Part shown: piece after piece, positions 40,131-48,431 of the stretch | Position numbering within the stretch: position 1 is the stretch's first letter | Layout of the letters: each line of letters opens with the position of its first letter | Source of the DNA: Mesorhizobium muleiense | GTDB taxonomy: Bacteria; Pseudomonadota; Alphaproteobacteria; Rhizobiales; Rhizobiaceae | Length of the DNA: 50,638 bases | Assembly: GCF_900099905.1 (NCBI RefSeq) | Contig: NZ_FNEE01000034.1 | Span: 1 to 50,638 of the forward strand | Reading direction: 5' to 3' | Program-made: the position numbers and the translations under genes | Notes under the pieces: model-generated | Told to the model about the DNA's origin: nothing | Database searches by the model: none | Seen by the model: only the letters and a program-made list of their open reading frames with translations

Positions 40131-41702
40131 ATGGCGTTGATGCGTTTGAATAACCGGGGTGACAATCCTGATAGTGGATTGCCCTCGATGAGGCCCGGCC
40201 TGCGCTGGGTCGCGATTCCCGTTGTTGGCGCTGCGATCGCGCTGTGGTCGGCTGCGACCGTGGCCGGCCTCCATTCGGTGGGAACTTCGCTCACCGCCGC
40301 CTCCAGCAGTCTTCCGCAAAACCTGCTCGCGCCGCGCTCCATGGCGCTCGCCGATCCCCGACACACACTTGTCAACCCACGGGCCAATTCGTGGGCGCCG
40401 TCACTGGCAAGCCGGCAGCGTCAGGCGTCGCTGCTCGGCCGATGCAATGCCGACTGCGCGCACGCCGCCGCGAGCTTCGAGCATGAAGGCAAGGTAGCGC
40501 GTCTCAAGCCGTTAGCGCGGCCGGATGCTGTGCAGCTTGTCGCCGAAATCTCACCGCAATCGCGCTTCGACAGCGTGGTGGCGAAAGCGGCGCTGTCGCC
40601 GCAAAAGATTGCTGCTGCCTTTGCCCGCGCCTCCGGCGGGGCCGCGCCGTTTGCGGTCGTCAGTCTGCCAACGGACCAGCGCTTTGCGGAGCCGGTGCGC
40701 CTGGCCGATCAGCATGGTCCCGCATCAGTGCGCTTCGGGCCCGAGATTGCGGAAATCGACCGATCCTCCCGGCTGGCGCTGGCGCTTGCGAATGCATTGC
40801 CGGAAGCGATGATCGACGTGCTGCCGCAGGCGACGACGGCCGATCATGCTGCCACGCGAGAGGGCGAGGTGCAGATGGCGTCGCTGCCGCCGCAGGACAC
40901 AATGCCCGGGAGCGTTCCCTTGCCGACTTGGCGTCCGCAGGCGGAAATCGACCAGTCAGACGAGGCGCCCGAGGTCGAGGCACCCGAGGTTAGGGCACCC
41001 AAGGCCAATGCGCCCAAGGTCCAGGCATCGAAGGCCGCCAAAGCCCAGTCTCAGCCATCCAAAGCCAACAGGGTGGAGACCGCCGCCGCGCCGCAGGTCG
41101 AGATGCCCCGGGCGCCAGCCTTGTCGCCGAGGAGTTCGTCACCGGCGGCGAAACCAAGCATGCAAGAGGACATGCAGGGCAGCCCGGGCATGCAGGGCAG
41201 CCGGGGCATGCAAAGCAGCCAGGGCAAGCCGGCCAAGCGGTCGAAGGCCGCAGACACGCTGGCCTATGCCAAACCCGACAGCCCGGCGGGCGGCGGCGGG
41301 GTCTTCGGCAACCTGTTCACCAAGCCCGGCAGCGGCGTCGCCGTCTACGACATCTCGGCGAAAACCGTCTATATGCCGGACGGCTCGCGGCTCGAGGCGC
41401 ATTCGGGACTGGGCTCGATGGCCGACCAGGCGCGCTACGCCAACCGGAAGAATGCCGGCCCGACGCCGCCCCACACCTACGATCTGAGGCTGCGTGAATC
41501 GCGCTTCCATGGGGTGGAGGCGCTGCGTCTCACTCCTATCGACGGCAAGAACAAATTTGGCCGCGACGGCTTTCTTGCGCACACCTACTTGCTGCGCGGC
41601 CGCCTCGGGGAATCGAGCGGCTGCGTCGTCTTCAAGGACTACGCCAGCTTCCTCGCCGCGTTCAAGAAGGGCAAGATCAAACGCCTCGTCGTGCGCGGCT
41701 AA
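40131..41702 (+). CDS. Membrane-anchored DUF2778 (Tlde1-like) protein
   Basis: The 523-residue protein has one membrane helix near residues 22-44 ('WVAIPVVGAAIALWSAATVAGL'). A long Ala/Pro/Gln-rich region with repeats ('EAPEVEAPEVRAPKANAPK' and Met-Gln-Gly units) follows. The C-terminal domain (about 405-523) is DUF2778: 'VYDISAKTVYMPDGSRLEAHSG' and the active-site His/Cys pair in 'FLAHTYLLRGRLGESSGCVVFKDY'. This domain is the Tlde1 peptidoglycan L,D-carboxypeptidase/exchange fold known from a Salmonella type VI effector. No type VI or immunity gene is nearby, so a housekeeping cell-wall role is more likely. The start is uncertain between 40101 and 40131. Confidence 0.82.
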   Translation: MALMRLNNRGDNPDSGLPSMRPGLRWVAIPVVGAAIALWSAATVAGLHSVGTSLTAASSSLPQNLLAPRSMALADPRHTLVNPRANSWAPSLASRQRQASLLGRCNADCAHAAASFEHEGKVARLKPLARPDAVQLVAEISPQSRFDSVVAKAALSPQKIAAAFARASGGAAPFAVVSLPTDQRFAEPVRLADQHGPASVRFGPEIAEIDRSSRLALALANALPEAMIDVLPQATTADHAATREGEVQMASLPPQDTMPGSVPLPTWRPQAEIDQSDEAPEVEAPEVRAPKANAPKVQASKAAKAQSQPSKANRVETAAAPQVEMPRAPALSPRSSSPAAKPSMQEDMQGSPGMQGSRGMQSSQGKPAKRSKAADTLAYAKPDSPAGGGGVFGNLFTKPGSGVAVYDISAKTVYMPDGSRLEAHSGLGSMADQARYANRKNAGPTPPHTYDLRLRESRFHGVEALRLTPIDGKNKFGRDGFLAHTYLLRGRLGESSGCVVFKDYASFLAAFKKGKIKRLVVRG

Positions 41703-41728
41703 GGAAGCCGCTGATGTAGCGCTCCTTC

Positions 41729-41764
41729 GCGCCCCCCTCTGTCCTGCCGGACAGAGGGGGGCGC
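41729..41764 (+). terminator. Perfect 16-bp hairpin, compact type A repeat
   Basis: GCGCCCCCCTCTGTCC (41729-41744) pairs without mismatch with GGACAGAGGGGGGCGC (41749-41764) around TGCC. It lies 27 bases after the DUF2778 stop and can serve as terminator. Its sequence is the outer module of the type A dispersed repeat joined to its own inverse. Confidence 0.7.
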
Positions 41765-41880
41765 TGTCCCGCCGACTTCCAGCCAATTGTCAGCAGTCAG
41801 CCTCGAAACCGTTTTCAATCCCGGCCGAGGATACTATGACTGACCGGACCGGGGCGGCTTCAACCGATCAAGAGGATGTC

Positions 41881-42666
41881 ATGACGATACGCGCTGTCGT
41901 TTGGGGCGAGAATATCCATGAGCGGACCAATCAGGTGGTGGCGGGGATCTACCCCGAGGGCATGCATGCAACGATCGCCGACGCGCTGAAGCTCGACCCC
42001 GAAATTTCCGTATCGTGGGCGACGCTTGAGCAACCGGAGCATGGCCTGCCGGCCGACCGTCTGACGCAAACCGATGTGCTCGTGTGGTGGGGACACAAGG
42101 ACCATGGCGCTGTCGCCGACGAAGTCGTCGAACGCGTGGCTCGCCGCGTCTGGCAAGGCATGGGGCTGATCGTGCTTCATTCCGGCCATTTCTCGAAGAT
42201 CTTCAAGCTGCTGATGGGCACGCCCTGCACGCTGAAATGGCGCGAGGCCGGCGAGCGCGAGCGGCTCTGGGTAACGAGCCCCAACCACCCGATCGCTGCG
42301 GGGATCGGCGAGTATTTCGAGCTTGAGAACGAGGAGATGTATGGCGAGCAGTTCGCCGTGCCGGAACCGCTGGAAACGGTGTTCATCTCCTGGTTCCAGG
42401 GCGGCGAAGTGTTCCGGTCGGGGCTGACCTATCGCCGCGGCGCCGGCAACATCTTCTATTTCAGGCCCGGCCACGAGACCTATCCGACGTATCACGACGC
42501 GCATGTCCAAAAGGTGCTGCGCAATGCGGTGAAATGGGCGCACAACCCGCAGGGCGCGCATCCAGCCATCCTCGACGCGCCGAACGTGCCGGTGGAAAAG
42601 GCGCTCGAGCCGATCGTCGAGCGCGGCGGAAAGCTCCATGCCGCGGGCGAAGCCGGTTTTCGCTAG
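41881..42666 (+). CDS. thuA: ThuA-domain protein
   Basis: The 261-residue protein has the glutamine-amidotransferase-like ThuA fold: 'IRAVVWGENIHERTNQVVAGIYPEGMHATIADAL', 'TDVLVWWGHKDHGAV', 'GLIVLHSGHFSKIFKLLMG' and 'GNIFYFRPGHETYPTYHD'. In Sinorhizobium meliloti ThuA with ThuB forms 3-keto derivatives of trehalose and related disaccharides. The length matches that protein. GAGG six bases before ATG 41881 supports the start; ATG 41836 is the alternative. The partner dehydrogenase gene follows 78 bp later. No thuEFGK transporter genes are present here. Confidence 0.9.
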   Translation: MTIRAVVWGENIHERTNQVVAGIYPEGMHATIADALKLDPEISVSWATLEQPEHGLPADRLTQTDVLVWWGHKDHGAVADEVVERVARRVWQGMGLIVLHSGHFSKIFKLLMGTPCTLKWREAGERERLWVTSPNHPIAAGIGEYFELENEEMYGEQFAVPEPLETVFISWFQGGEVFRSGLTYRRGAGNIFYFRPGHETYPTYHDAHVQKVLRNAVKWAHNPQGAHPAILDAPNVPVEKALEPIVERGGKLHAAGEAGFR

Positions 42667-42744
42667 ACCGCTATCGCGAAGCTTCGGTTCTGAAAAATCC
42701 ATGATCGAACAAGAAGATAAGGCCTCATCCTAAGGATAAGAATC

Positions 42745-43803
42745 ATGCGTCTCCTGATACTCGGCACCGGCTGGATGGCGGAGGAACACGCCAGGCAGTT
42801 CAGCAGGATCGAAGGCGTCGAACTGGTCGGCGCCGTCGATCTGGACCGCGCGCGTGTCGACAAGTTTTCGGACAGCTACTCAATCCCCAACCGGTTCGAG
42901 TCGCTGGAAGACGCGCTCGCATGGGACAAGTTCGACGCGGTGGCGAACGTGACGCCAGACCGCATCCACCATCCGACGACCATGATGCTGATCGCGGCGG
43001 GCAAGCCGGTGCTGTGCGAGAAACCGCTGGCCGAAAATTACCAGCGGGCCAGTGAAATGGCCGATGCCGCCGAGCAAGCCGGCATCATCAACATGGTCAA
43101 CCTGACCTATCGCAACGTCGCCCCGCTGCAGCGGGCGCGCGCCATGGTGCTTGCCGGCGAGATCGGCACGGTCAGGCACGTCGAAGCGTCCTATCTGCAG
43201 AGTTGGCTGGTTTCCAAGTTCTGGGGCGACTGGCGTACGGATCCGAAATGGCTGTGGCGGCTGTCGCGCGGCCACGGCTCCAATGGCGTGCTGGGCGATG
43301 TCGGCATCCATATCCTCGATTTCGCCAGCTATGGCGCGGCGCTCGACATCGACCATGTGTTCTGCCGCCTCAGGTCCTTCGACAAGGCGCCCGGCAACCG
43401 GATCGGCGAGTATGAGCTCGACGCCAATGACAGCTTCACCATGGCGCTGGATTTCAGCAACGGCGCCTTCGGCGTCGTCCATGCCAGCCGCTGGGCAACC
43501 GGTCATCTCAACGAATTGCGGCTGCGCATCTATGGCGACAAGGGTGGTATCGAGGTCGTGCACAATCTGACCGACTCGGAACTGAAAGCGTGCATGGGCG
43601 AGGACATCGAGAACGCAAAATGGCAGGTTCTCGATGCTGGAACGGTGCCGACCAACTACCAGCGCTTCGTCGATGCGGTGCGAAACCGCGTCCAGGCCGA
43701 ACCGTCGTTCCGCCACGCGGCCGAATTGCAGAAGGTGCTCGACCTTGCCGTCGTCTCCGACGAGAAGAGGGCTGAGCTCAGGACCCATGCCGAAACCCAT
43801 TGA
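42745..43803 (+). CDS. Gfo/Idh/MocA-family dehydrogenase, ThuB-like
   Basis: The 352-residue NAD(P)-dependent sugar dehydrogenase has the N-terminal Rossmann motif 'LILGTGWMAEEHARQFSRI' (3-21), 'EKPLAEN' (the catalytic-Lys EKP motif, about 93) and 'GDVGIHILDFASYG' with the His/Asp pair. Placed directly after thuA it is likely the ThuB counterpart, oxidising the 3-hydroxyl of a sugar. It could instead act on an inositol-like compound. AAGGAT lies before the ATG. Confidence 0.9.
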   Translation: MRLLILGTGWMAEEHARQFSRIEGVELVGAVDLDRARVDKFSDSYSIPNRFESLEDALAWDKFDAVANVTPDRIHHPTTMMLIAAGKPVLCEKPLAENYQRASEMADAAEQAGIINMVNLTYRNVAPLQRARAMVLAGEIGTVRHVEASYLQSWLVSKFWGDWRTDPKWLWRLSRGHGSNGVLGDVGIHILDFASYGAALDIDHVFCRLRSFDKAPGNRIGEYELDANDSFTMALDFSNGAFGVVHASRWATGHLNELRLRIYGDKGGIEVVHNLTDSELKACMGEDIENAKWQVLDAGTVPTNYQRFVDAVRNRVQAEPSFRHAAELQKVLDLAVVSDEKRAELRTHAETH

Positions 43804-43825
43804 TGTTCGCTGAAAGGGGCCAGCC

Positions 43826-44227
43826 ATGGTCACGCGTCGCGCCCAATGTTCCTGCGGTCAGCTGTCAGCCACCTGTTCGGGCGAGCCTGTACGCGTCTCT
43901 GTCTGCCATTGCCTGGCTTGCAAGCGGCGCACCGGCAGCGCGTTCAGCTTCAATGCGCGGTTTGCGGAGAATGATGTGTCGATCCAGGGACGAGCGGCGG
44001 AGTTCACGCGCGTTGGCGACGAAGGCGGCCGTGTCATCTATAGTTTCTGCCCGGATTGCGGCACCACTGTCCATTACCGGATCGATGTCCAGCCCGGTCT
44101 GATCGCCATTCCGGTGGGGGCTTTCGCCGACCCATCGTTCCCGCCGCCCTTCCTGTCCTTCTATCACGACAGCCGGCGCTGCGAGTGGGTCGAGGTCCGC
44201 ACTGAGCCTCTGGCGACGTTCGGCTGA
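43826..44227 (+). CDS. GFA/CENP-V-family zinc protein
   Basis: The 133-residue protein has the GFA zinc ligands: Cys8 and Cys10 in 'QCSCGQ', Cys27/29/32 in 'VCHCLACKRRTGSAFSF' and 'FCPDCGTTVHY'. Some members were once described as glutathione-dependent formaldehyde-activating enzymes, though their reaction is mostly unproven. It starts 22 bp after the dehydrogenase stop. Its last 15 codons are duplicated 3,968 bp downstream (48152-48197) with only synonymous changes. Confidence 0.9.
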   Translation: MVTRRAQCSCGQLSATCSGEPVRVSVCHCLACKRRTGSAFSFNARFAENDVSIQGRAAEFTRVGDEGGRVIYSFCPDCGTTVHYRIDVQPGLIAIPVGAFADPSFPPPFLSFYHDSRRCEWVEVRTEPLATFG

Positions 44228-44229
44228 AG
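44184..44229 (+). repeat. 46-bp direct repeat (left copy), 3' end of the GFA gene
   Basis: It matches 48152-48197 at 43 of 46 positions, including the TGA stop. The three differences (C/T at 44191 and 44197, G/A at 44218) fall at third codon positions and leave the encoded 'WVEVRTEPLATFG' unchanged. Confidence 0.9.
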
Positions 44230-44356
44230 CCATCGGCCACCTTCGGCTGACGTTTTTGGACGGTTCAGCCTGCTGATCCAGGGCGAGCCAACGATCGCTT
44301 GTTCGATGAACTGGAACCGTCCACACTCTCCACGCATTCGATGGACTGTGAACACG

Positions 44357-45184
44357 ATGACTTCCAACAATGATCCGGGCAACAATGATCCGGGTGGATC
44401 ACCGGCAGGCTGGACGATCAAGCTCGGAGAGTCGCCTATAGTCGGTACAGCTATCCACAGCGGCACCGACGTTGGCAGGGCTTGTCGATCGCTCATGTGT
44501 CTCTCCGATCCCGACCGGCGTAGAGAAGAGGACCCGTTCACCGAGCGTTTCATCGCCGATTTTCCTACCCAGATCATCGTTCATCGGTCACGCTTCCAAG
44601 TGGATCTGAACCGTGCGCGAGACGCTGCGGTCTACCGGTCGCCGGACCAGTCCTGGGGCCTGAAAGTCTGGCGAGAGCAGCCGGACGAGGACATCGTTAC
44701 GGAGTCTCTCTCCTTTCACGACGCCTTCTACAGTGAGCTGAACCGTGTCCTTGCCGGTATCGAGAAGCGCCATGGCAGGTTCGTTCTCATCGACGTCCAT
44801 AGTTATAATCACCGGCGCGACGGACGGGAGGCTATGCCTACGTCCCGTGACGTCGCGCCCGACATCAACATCGGTACGTCTTCCATGGACCGCGAGCGCT
44901 GGGCACCGGTCGTCGACGCTTTCATCGAGACGCTTCGCGGCCAGCGTCTCAACGGCGAGCCGATCGATGTGCGCGAGAATGTGTCCTTCCAGGGCAAGGG
45001 CGAACAGACCCGTTTCGTCCATGCCAATTTTCCGGAAACCGGGTGTGCCATCGCCGTCGAGTTCAAGAAGATTTTCATGAACGAATGGAGTGGCGAACCC
45101 GACTGGGGAACAATCGAGCGGCTGCGCGCCATGCTGGCGTTTACGGTGCCCGTCCTGGAATCGGCGCTGCGGGCCATGCGATGA
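44357..45184 (+). CDS. N-formylglutamate amidohydrolase-like protein
   Basis: The 275-residue FGase-family protein has 'GTAIHSG' (30-36), 'REEDPFT' (57-63), 'RSRFQVDLNRARD' (77-89), 'LIDVHSYNHRR' (144-154) and 'INIGTSSMDRE'. These are the family's metal- and substrate-binding blocks. FGases cleave N-formylglutamate in histidine breakdown, but no hut gene is present. Here it is coupled by ATGA to a DUF1704 peptidase and then an ATP-grasp ligase. A role in trimming a peptide or acyl-glutamate-like compound is more likely. No clear ribosome-binding site separates ATG 44357 from ATG 44306. Confidence 0.85.
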   Translation: MTSNNDPGNNDPGGSPAGWTIKLGESPIVGTAIHSGTDVGRACRSLMCLSDPDRRREEDPFTERFIADFPTQIIVHRSRFQVDLNRARDAAVYRSPDQSWGLKVWREQPDEDIVTESLSFHDAFYSELNRVLAGIEKRHGRFVLIDVHSYNHRRDGREAMPTSRDVAPDINIGTSSMDRERWAPVVDAFIETLRGQRLNGEPIDVRENVSFQGKGEQTRFVHANFPETGCAIAVEFKKIFMNEWSGEPDWGTIERLRAMLAFTVPVLESALRAMR

Positions 45185-47049
45185 AGCCCAAGCTCGTTGA
45201 GCCCGCGCCTCCATTGGCGCAAATCGAATCGGACCTGGACGCGCTTTTGCGGGACGGCAAGCCAATCCGCCGCGATTTCGGCAATGGCAACCGTTTGCAC
45301 ATGGATCGGCCGCTGCCCTTTCTGTGTGTCCATGTTGGGTCGCATCAGGATGCGGCATTCCATGCCGTCTCCGCCAACGCGTCCTATCTGATCGCGGCCG
45401 ACATCGGCCCCGCCCGCGAGGCCGCGCGGCTGGTGGTGCGAAGGCTGCGCGATCACTGCGGCGCCTTCCTCATGCTGGACATCGGCGAGTTGGCCGAAGA
45501 CCGGTTCCTGACCGAGGATGTTCCGTTCCTGCCGCCCTTCGAGATTGCGCTGGCCTGCGGCGACACGGCGGCGGAGAAGGCGGCACTGAAGCGCTTCGCC
45601 ACCGCTGCGTCCGCACGCGAAGCAAAATACCGCACGCCCCGCGTCGACGAACTCAACCCCACGACACGCGCCGAAGCACGGCTTCTGGATGATCTCGGTG
45701 ATGCGGCGTGCTTGACGGTACGCTTCGCACCGATTTACCGGGTGCCTGGCACCAAGCGCGTCTACCCCGAACTCCACGACCTTGTCGTCGCCAACATGGT
45801 CGATTCCGCGCTTCAGGCCGTCAGCGCCTTCCTGAAGGCATCAAGGCTGGAACAGCCGGCAACCCATCGTTCGCTGGGGCGGCGCGCCTATATCGACGCG
45901 GTGGTGCGCGCTGATCGGGCGATCGACAACGTCGCGTCGACATTCGATTTTCTGCTTGCCGTCACACCGATCAATGCCGAACCAGCCTGGCTGGAATTCC
46001 AGGCAGGCGCCTTCGAGCGTGTGCCCGTGCTGCTCTACAGGCCGCTCGAGTTCGAGGTCGCCGGCCAGAAACGGAAGCTCTATTCGGTCTCGCTTGATCA
46101 TCTGGAAGATCCGCTGCTGACCACGCTGCTCTCGCAAAAGCAGCAGGAGCTCGATCTCCAGCTGTCGATGCTCGCGGCGCGCGAAACGCCCCGCTTCGTC
46201 GAACTCGGACGAGCTCTCTATGGTAGCGTCGAGCCGAGCCTGGCGGCGCGAGCACGCGCCATTCTCGAAAAGGCGCCTAGCGTTGCGTCGGCCACCCGGC
46301 AGAAGGGCCTGGGCGCCGACGCTGTCGCCGCGGCCGCGCGAGACATGATTGCCGGCTACCGGGCAGCCTATCCCGAATTCGATGCCTCCGTGGAGATCCG
46401 CGGCGACCTGCCGGCCGGCCTCCTCGTCTCTCGAAACCGGCTGCTGGTTTCACGCGATACCAACCTTCCACCGGAGCGTCTGACTGCGCTGCTCAGTCAC
46501 GAGATCGGTGTCCATCTGCTGACCTATTTCAACGGCGATGCGCAGGGGCTCGCCATTTTCCGCAACGGACTCGCCGGCTATGAGGGCATGCAGGAGGGAC
46601 TGGCCGTGCTGGCGGAATATCTGGTCGGCGGCATGACCGCAGCGCGGTTGAGGCTGATCGCGGCCAGGGTTATCGCCTGTCAGGCGATGCTCGACGGAGC
46701 AACATTCGAGGAGACCTTCCGCATCCTCCACAGGGATTTCGGTCTCGATGATCGCGGCGCCTTCAACGTCGTTCTGCGTGTCTATCGAGGCGGTGGCCTT
46801 GCAAAGGACGCCATCTATCTGCGGGGCATGGTGCAGATCCTCGATCATCTGAAGGACGGCGGCAGCCTCACGCCGTTCTGGATCGGCAAGATCTCCGCCG
46901 CGCATTTCGGAGCGATCCAAGAACTCAACGCGCGCGGCTTGCTGCGGGCGCCGCGCCTCGAGCCCGCGTTCCTCTCTTCCGACGCGGCGCGTCCGCGTCT
47001 CAAGAAAGCGATGGCGGGAATCGGTCCGATCGATATGGTTGAAACTTGA
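45181..47049 (+). CDS. DUF1704 / QEGLA-motif metallopeptidase
   Basis: The 622-residue protein of the family annotated as 'flavohemoglobin expression-modulating QEGLA motif protein' has a zincin centre HEIGVH (440-445), followed by 'YEGMQEGLAVLAEYL' (467-481), whose Glu is the likely third zinc ligand. A separate N-terminal region (1-225) has 'LCVHVGSHQDAAFHAVSANASYLIAADIG'. Animal relatives (MATCAP) are tyrosine carboxypeptidases acting on tubulin, so a carboxypeptidase on a bacterial peptide tail is plausible. The gene overlaps its neighbours on both sides. ATG 45181 overlaps the upstream TGA. Confidence 0.88.
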   Translation: MKPKLVEPAPPLAQIESDLDALLRDGKPIRRDFGNGNRLHMDRPLPFLCVHVGSHQDAAFHAVSANASYLIAADIGPAREAARLVVRRLRDHCGAFLMLDIGELAEDRFLTEDVPFLPPFEIALACGDTAAEKAALKRFATAASAREAKYRTPRVDELNPTTRAEARLLDDLGDAACLTVRFAPIYRVPGTKRVYPELHDLVVANMVDSALQAVSAFLKASRLEQPATHRSLGRRAYIDAVVRADRAIDNVASTFDFLLAVTPINAEPAWLEFQAGAFERVPVLLYRPLEFEVAGQKRKLYSVSLDHLEDPLLTTLLSQKQQELDLQLSMLAARETPRFVELGRALYGSVEPSLAARARAILEKAPSVASATRQKGLGADAVAAAARDMIAGYRAAYPEFDASVEIRGDLPAGLLVSRNRLLVSRDTNLPPERLTALLSHEIGVHLLTYFNGDAQGLAIFRNGLAGYEGMQEGLAVLAEYLVGGMTAARLRLIAARVIACQAMLDGATFEETFRILHRDFGLDDRGAFNVVLRVYRGGGLAKDAIYLRGMVQILDHLKDGGSLTPFWIGKISAAHFGAIQELNARGLLRAPRLEPAFLSSDAARPRLKKAMAGIGPIDMVET

Positions 47050-47063
47050 GCGGGGTCTCCTCG

Positions 47064-48110
47064 ATGCGCATTGCGTTCTTTGTCAATTCCATTGAGAGCG
47101 AGACGCCCGCCTACACGACGACAGCGTTGGCGCTGGCCGCCGTCCAGCGCGGCCATTCCGTTGTCTATGTTGAACCAGGCGACTTCATACTGCGTCCGGA
47201 TGACGGTCTGGCTGTCAGTGTAGCGGTTCTGCCGGATGCTTCCTACAAGACGTCCGACAGGCTGCATGCTGCCCTGAAGGATGCAGCGAAGCAGAAAAAG
47301 ACTTTGGCGATAAGCGATATCGACATTGTGTTTCTGCGCAACGATCCATCGCTGGACGCCACCGATCGGCCATGGGCCGCCAACGCAGGCGTTATGTTCG
47401 GGCGGCTCGCGGCGGCTCGCGGCGCGATTGTCGTCAACGATCCGGATGGCCTGGGACAGGCGCAGAGCAAGCTCTACCTTCAGTCTTTTCCCGAGGCGGT
47501 CAGGCCGGCTACCCTGATATCGCGCAGCATTACCGAGATCCGCGCATTTATCGACAAACACTCGAAGGGCTGCATCGTCAAGCCACTCCAAGGATCGGGT
47601 GGCAAGAACGTCTTCCATATTGCAACGCCCACCGATTCCAACCTCAACCAGATTTTCGAAGCGGCCAGCGGTGACGGCTATCTCATCGCGCAGGTCTACA
47701 TTCCGGAGGCCAAGGCTGGTGACGTGCGTCTTTTCCTGATGAACGGTCTGCCGCTGGTGCGCGACGGTAATTACGCAGCCTTTCGCCGGCTTCCAGCCAA
47801 GGGCGACGTCCGGTCCAACATCCATGCCGCCGGAACAGCCCGCAAAGTCAAGGTAACAGGCACGATGTTGGACATTGCCGAGATGGTGCGCCCCAAATTG
47901 ATCAATGACGGCATGTTTCTGGTTGGGCTCGACATCGTCGGGGACAAGCTTCTGGAGATCAACGTCTTCACGCCAGGCGGGCTGACACGGCTCGCCGTCA
48001 TGTACAAGACGGATTTTGCCACAAGCGTCATCATTGCGCTGGAGGAGAAGCGGACGCTGCGGCAAGCCTATGGAACGGCCATGACAAATTCGCGGCTGGC
48101 GACGCTCTGA
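47064..48110 (+). CDS. GshB-like ATP-grasp ligase
   Basis: The 348-residue protein has a pre-ATP-grasp domain ('MRIAFFVNSIESETPAYTTTALALAAVQRG') like glutathione synthetase. The ATP-binding segment 'IVKPLQGSGGKNVF' is at 171-184, 'GDVRLFLMNG' at 219-228, and Mg-binding 'LEIN' at 297-300. ATP-grasp ligases of this class join a carboxylate to an amine through an acyl phosphate. Two glutathione synthetases are not expected in one cell, and the operon partners are amide-cleaving enzymes, so a distinct peptide or conjugate is likely. A TTG at 47046 overlapping the upstream stop is an alternative start. Confidence 0.88.
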   Translation: MRIAFFVNSIESETPAYTTTALALAAVQRGHSVVYVEPGDFILRPDDGLAVSVAVLPDASYKTSDRLHAALKDAAKQKKTLAISDIDIVFLRNDPSLDATDRPWAANAGVMFGRLAAARGAIVVNDPDGLGQAQSKLYLQSFPEAVRPATLISRSITEIRAFIDKHSKGCIVKPLQGSGGKNVFHIATPTDSNLNQIFEAASGDGYLIAQVYIPEAKAGDVRLFLMNGLPLVRDGNYAAFRRLPAKGDVRSNIHAAGTARKVKVTGTMLDIAEMVRPKLINDGMFLVGLDIVGDKLLEINVFTPGGLTRLAVMYKTDFATSVIIALEEKRTLRQAYGTAMTNSRLATL

Positions 48111-48431
48111 GGGATGCAGGCAGGCCGGCTAGCAGGCCAACTAGGACGGCAAGTGGGTTGAGGTTCGCACTGAGCCTCTGGCGACATTCGGCTGAAGACG
48201 CCGGCCGGCTCTTTCCAGACTAGGGCAGAATCCAATCACTCTGAACGACCGAGTTCAATCCTTGTCTGCCCTTCGTTCGGAGAACTTCTACGGCAAGTTC
48301 TGACCCCAAGCCGACCTTCATCAACCCGTTTTGCTACCCGATAGCCGACATTCGCGGCAACCAGCACTGATGACCCGATGCGGACATTCCGTATATGGTG
48401 AGAGAGCATCCAGCGCAGAAGGGGCGCGTTA
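48111..48431. other. 321-bp interval holding the GFA relic
   Basis: It contains the right copy of the 46-bp repeat (48152-48197). An in-frame TAG lies just before it, so it is a fragment and not a gene. The opposite-strand frame 48236-48547 lacks domain features. No transposase remnant is recognised. Confidence 0.65.
48152..48197 (+). repeat. 46-bp direct repeat (right copy), relic of a GFA 3' end
   Basis: It encodes 'KWVEVRTEPLATFG' plus stop, but nothing upstream continues the gene. Together with 44184-44229 it brackets the three-gene amidohydrolase/peptidase/ligase operon. Confidence 0.9.

Noticed and set aside
40131..41702. Type VI effector with immunity gene
   Set aside because: No immunity-like or type VI gene is adjacent. 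The long membrane-anchored form argues for a cell-wall function.
44306..44356. Longer N-terminus for the amidohydrolase-like protein
   Set aside because: ATG 44306 has no ribosome-binding site and adds residues without family similarity. It is not excluded, but 44357 is preferred.
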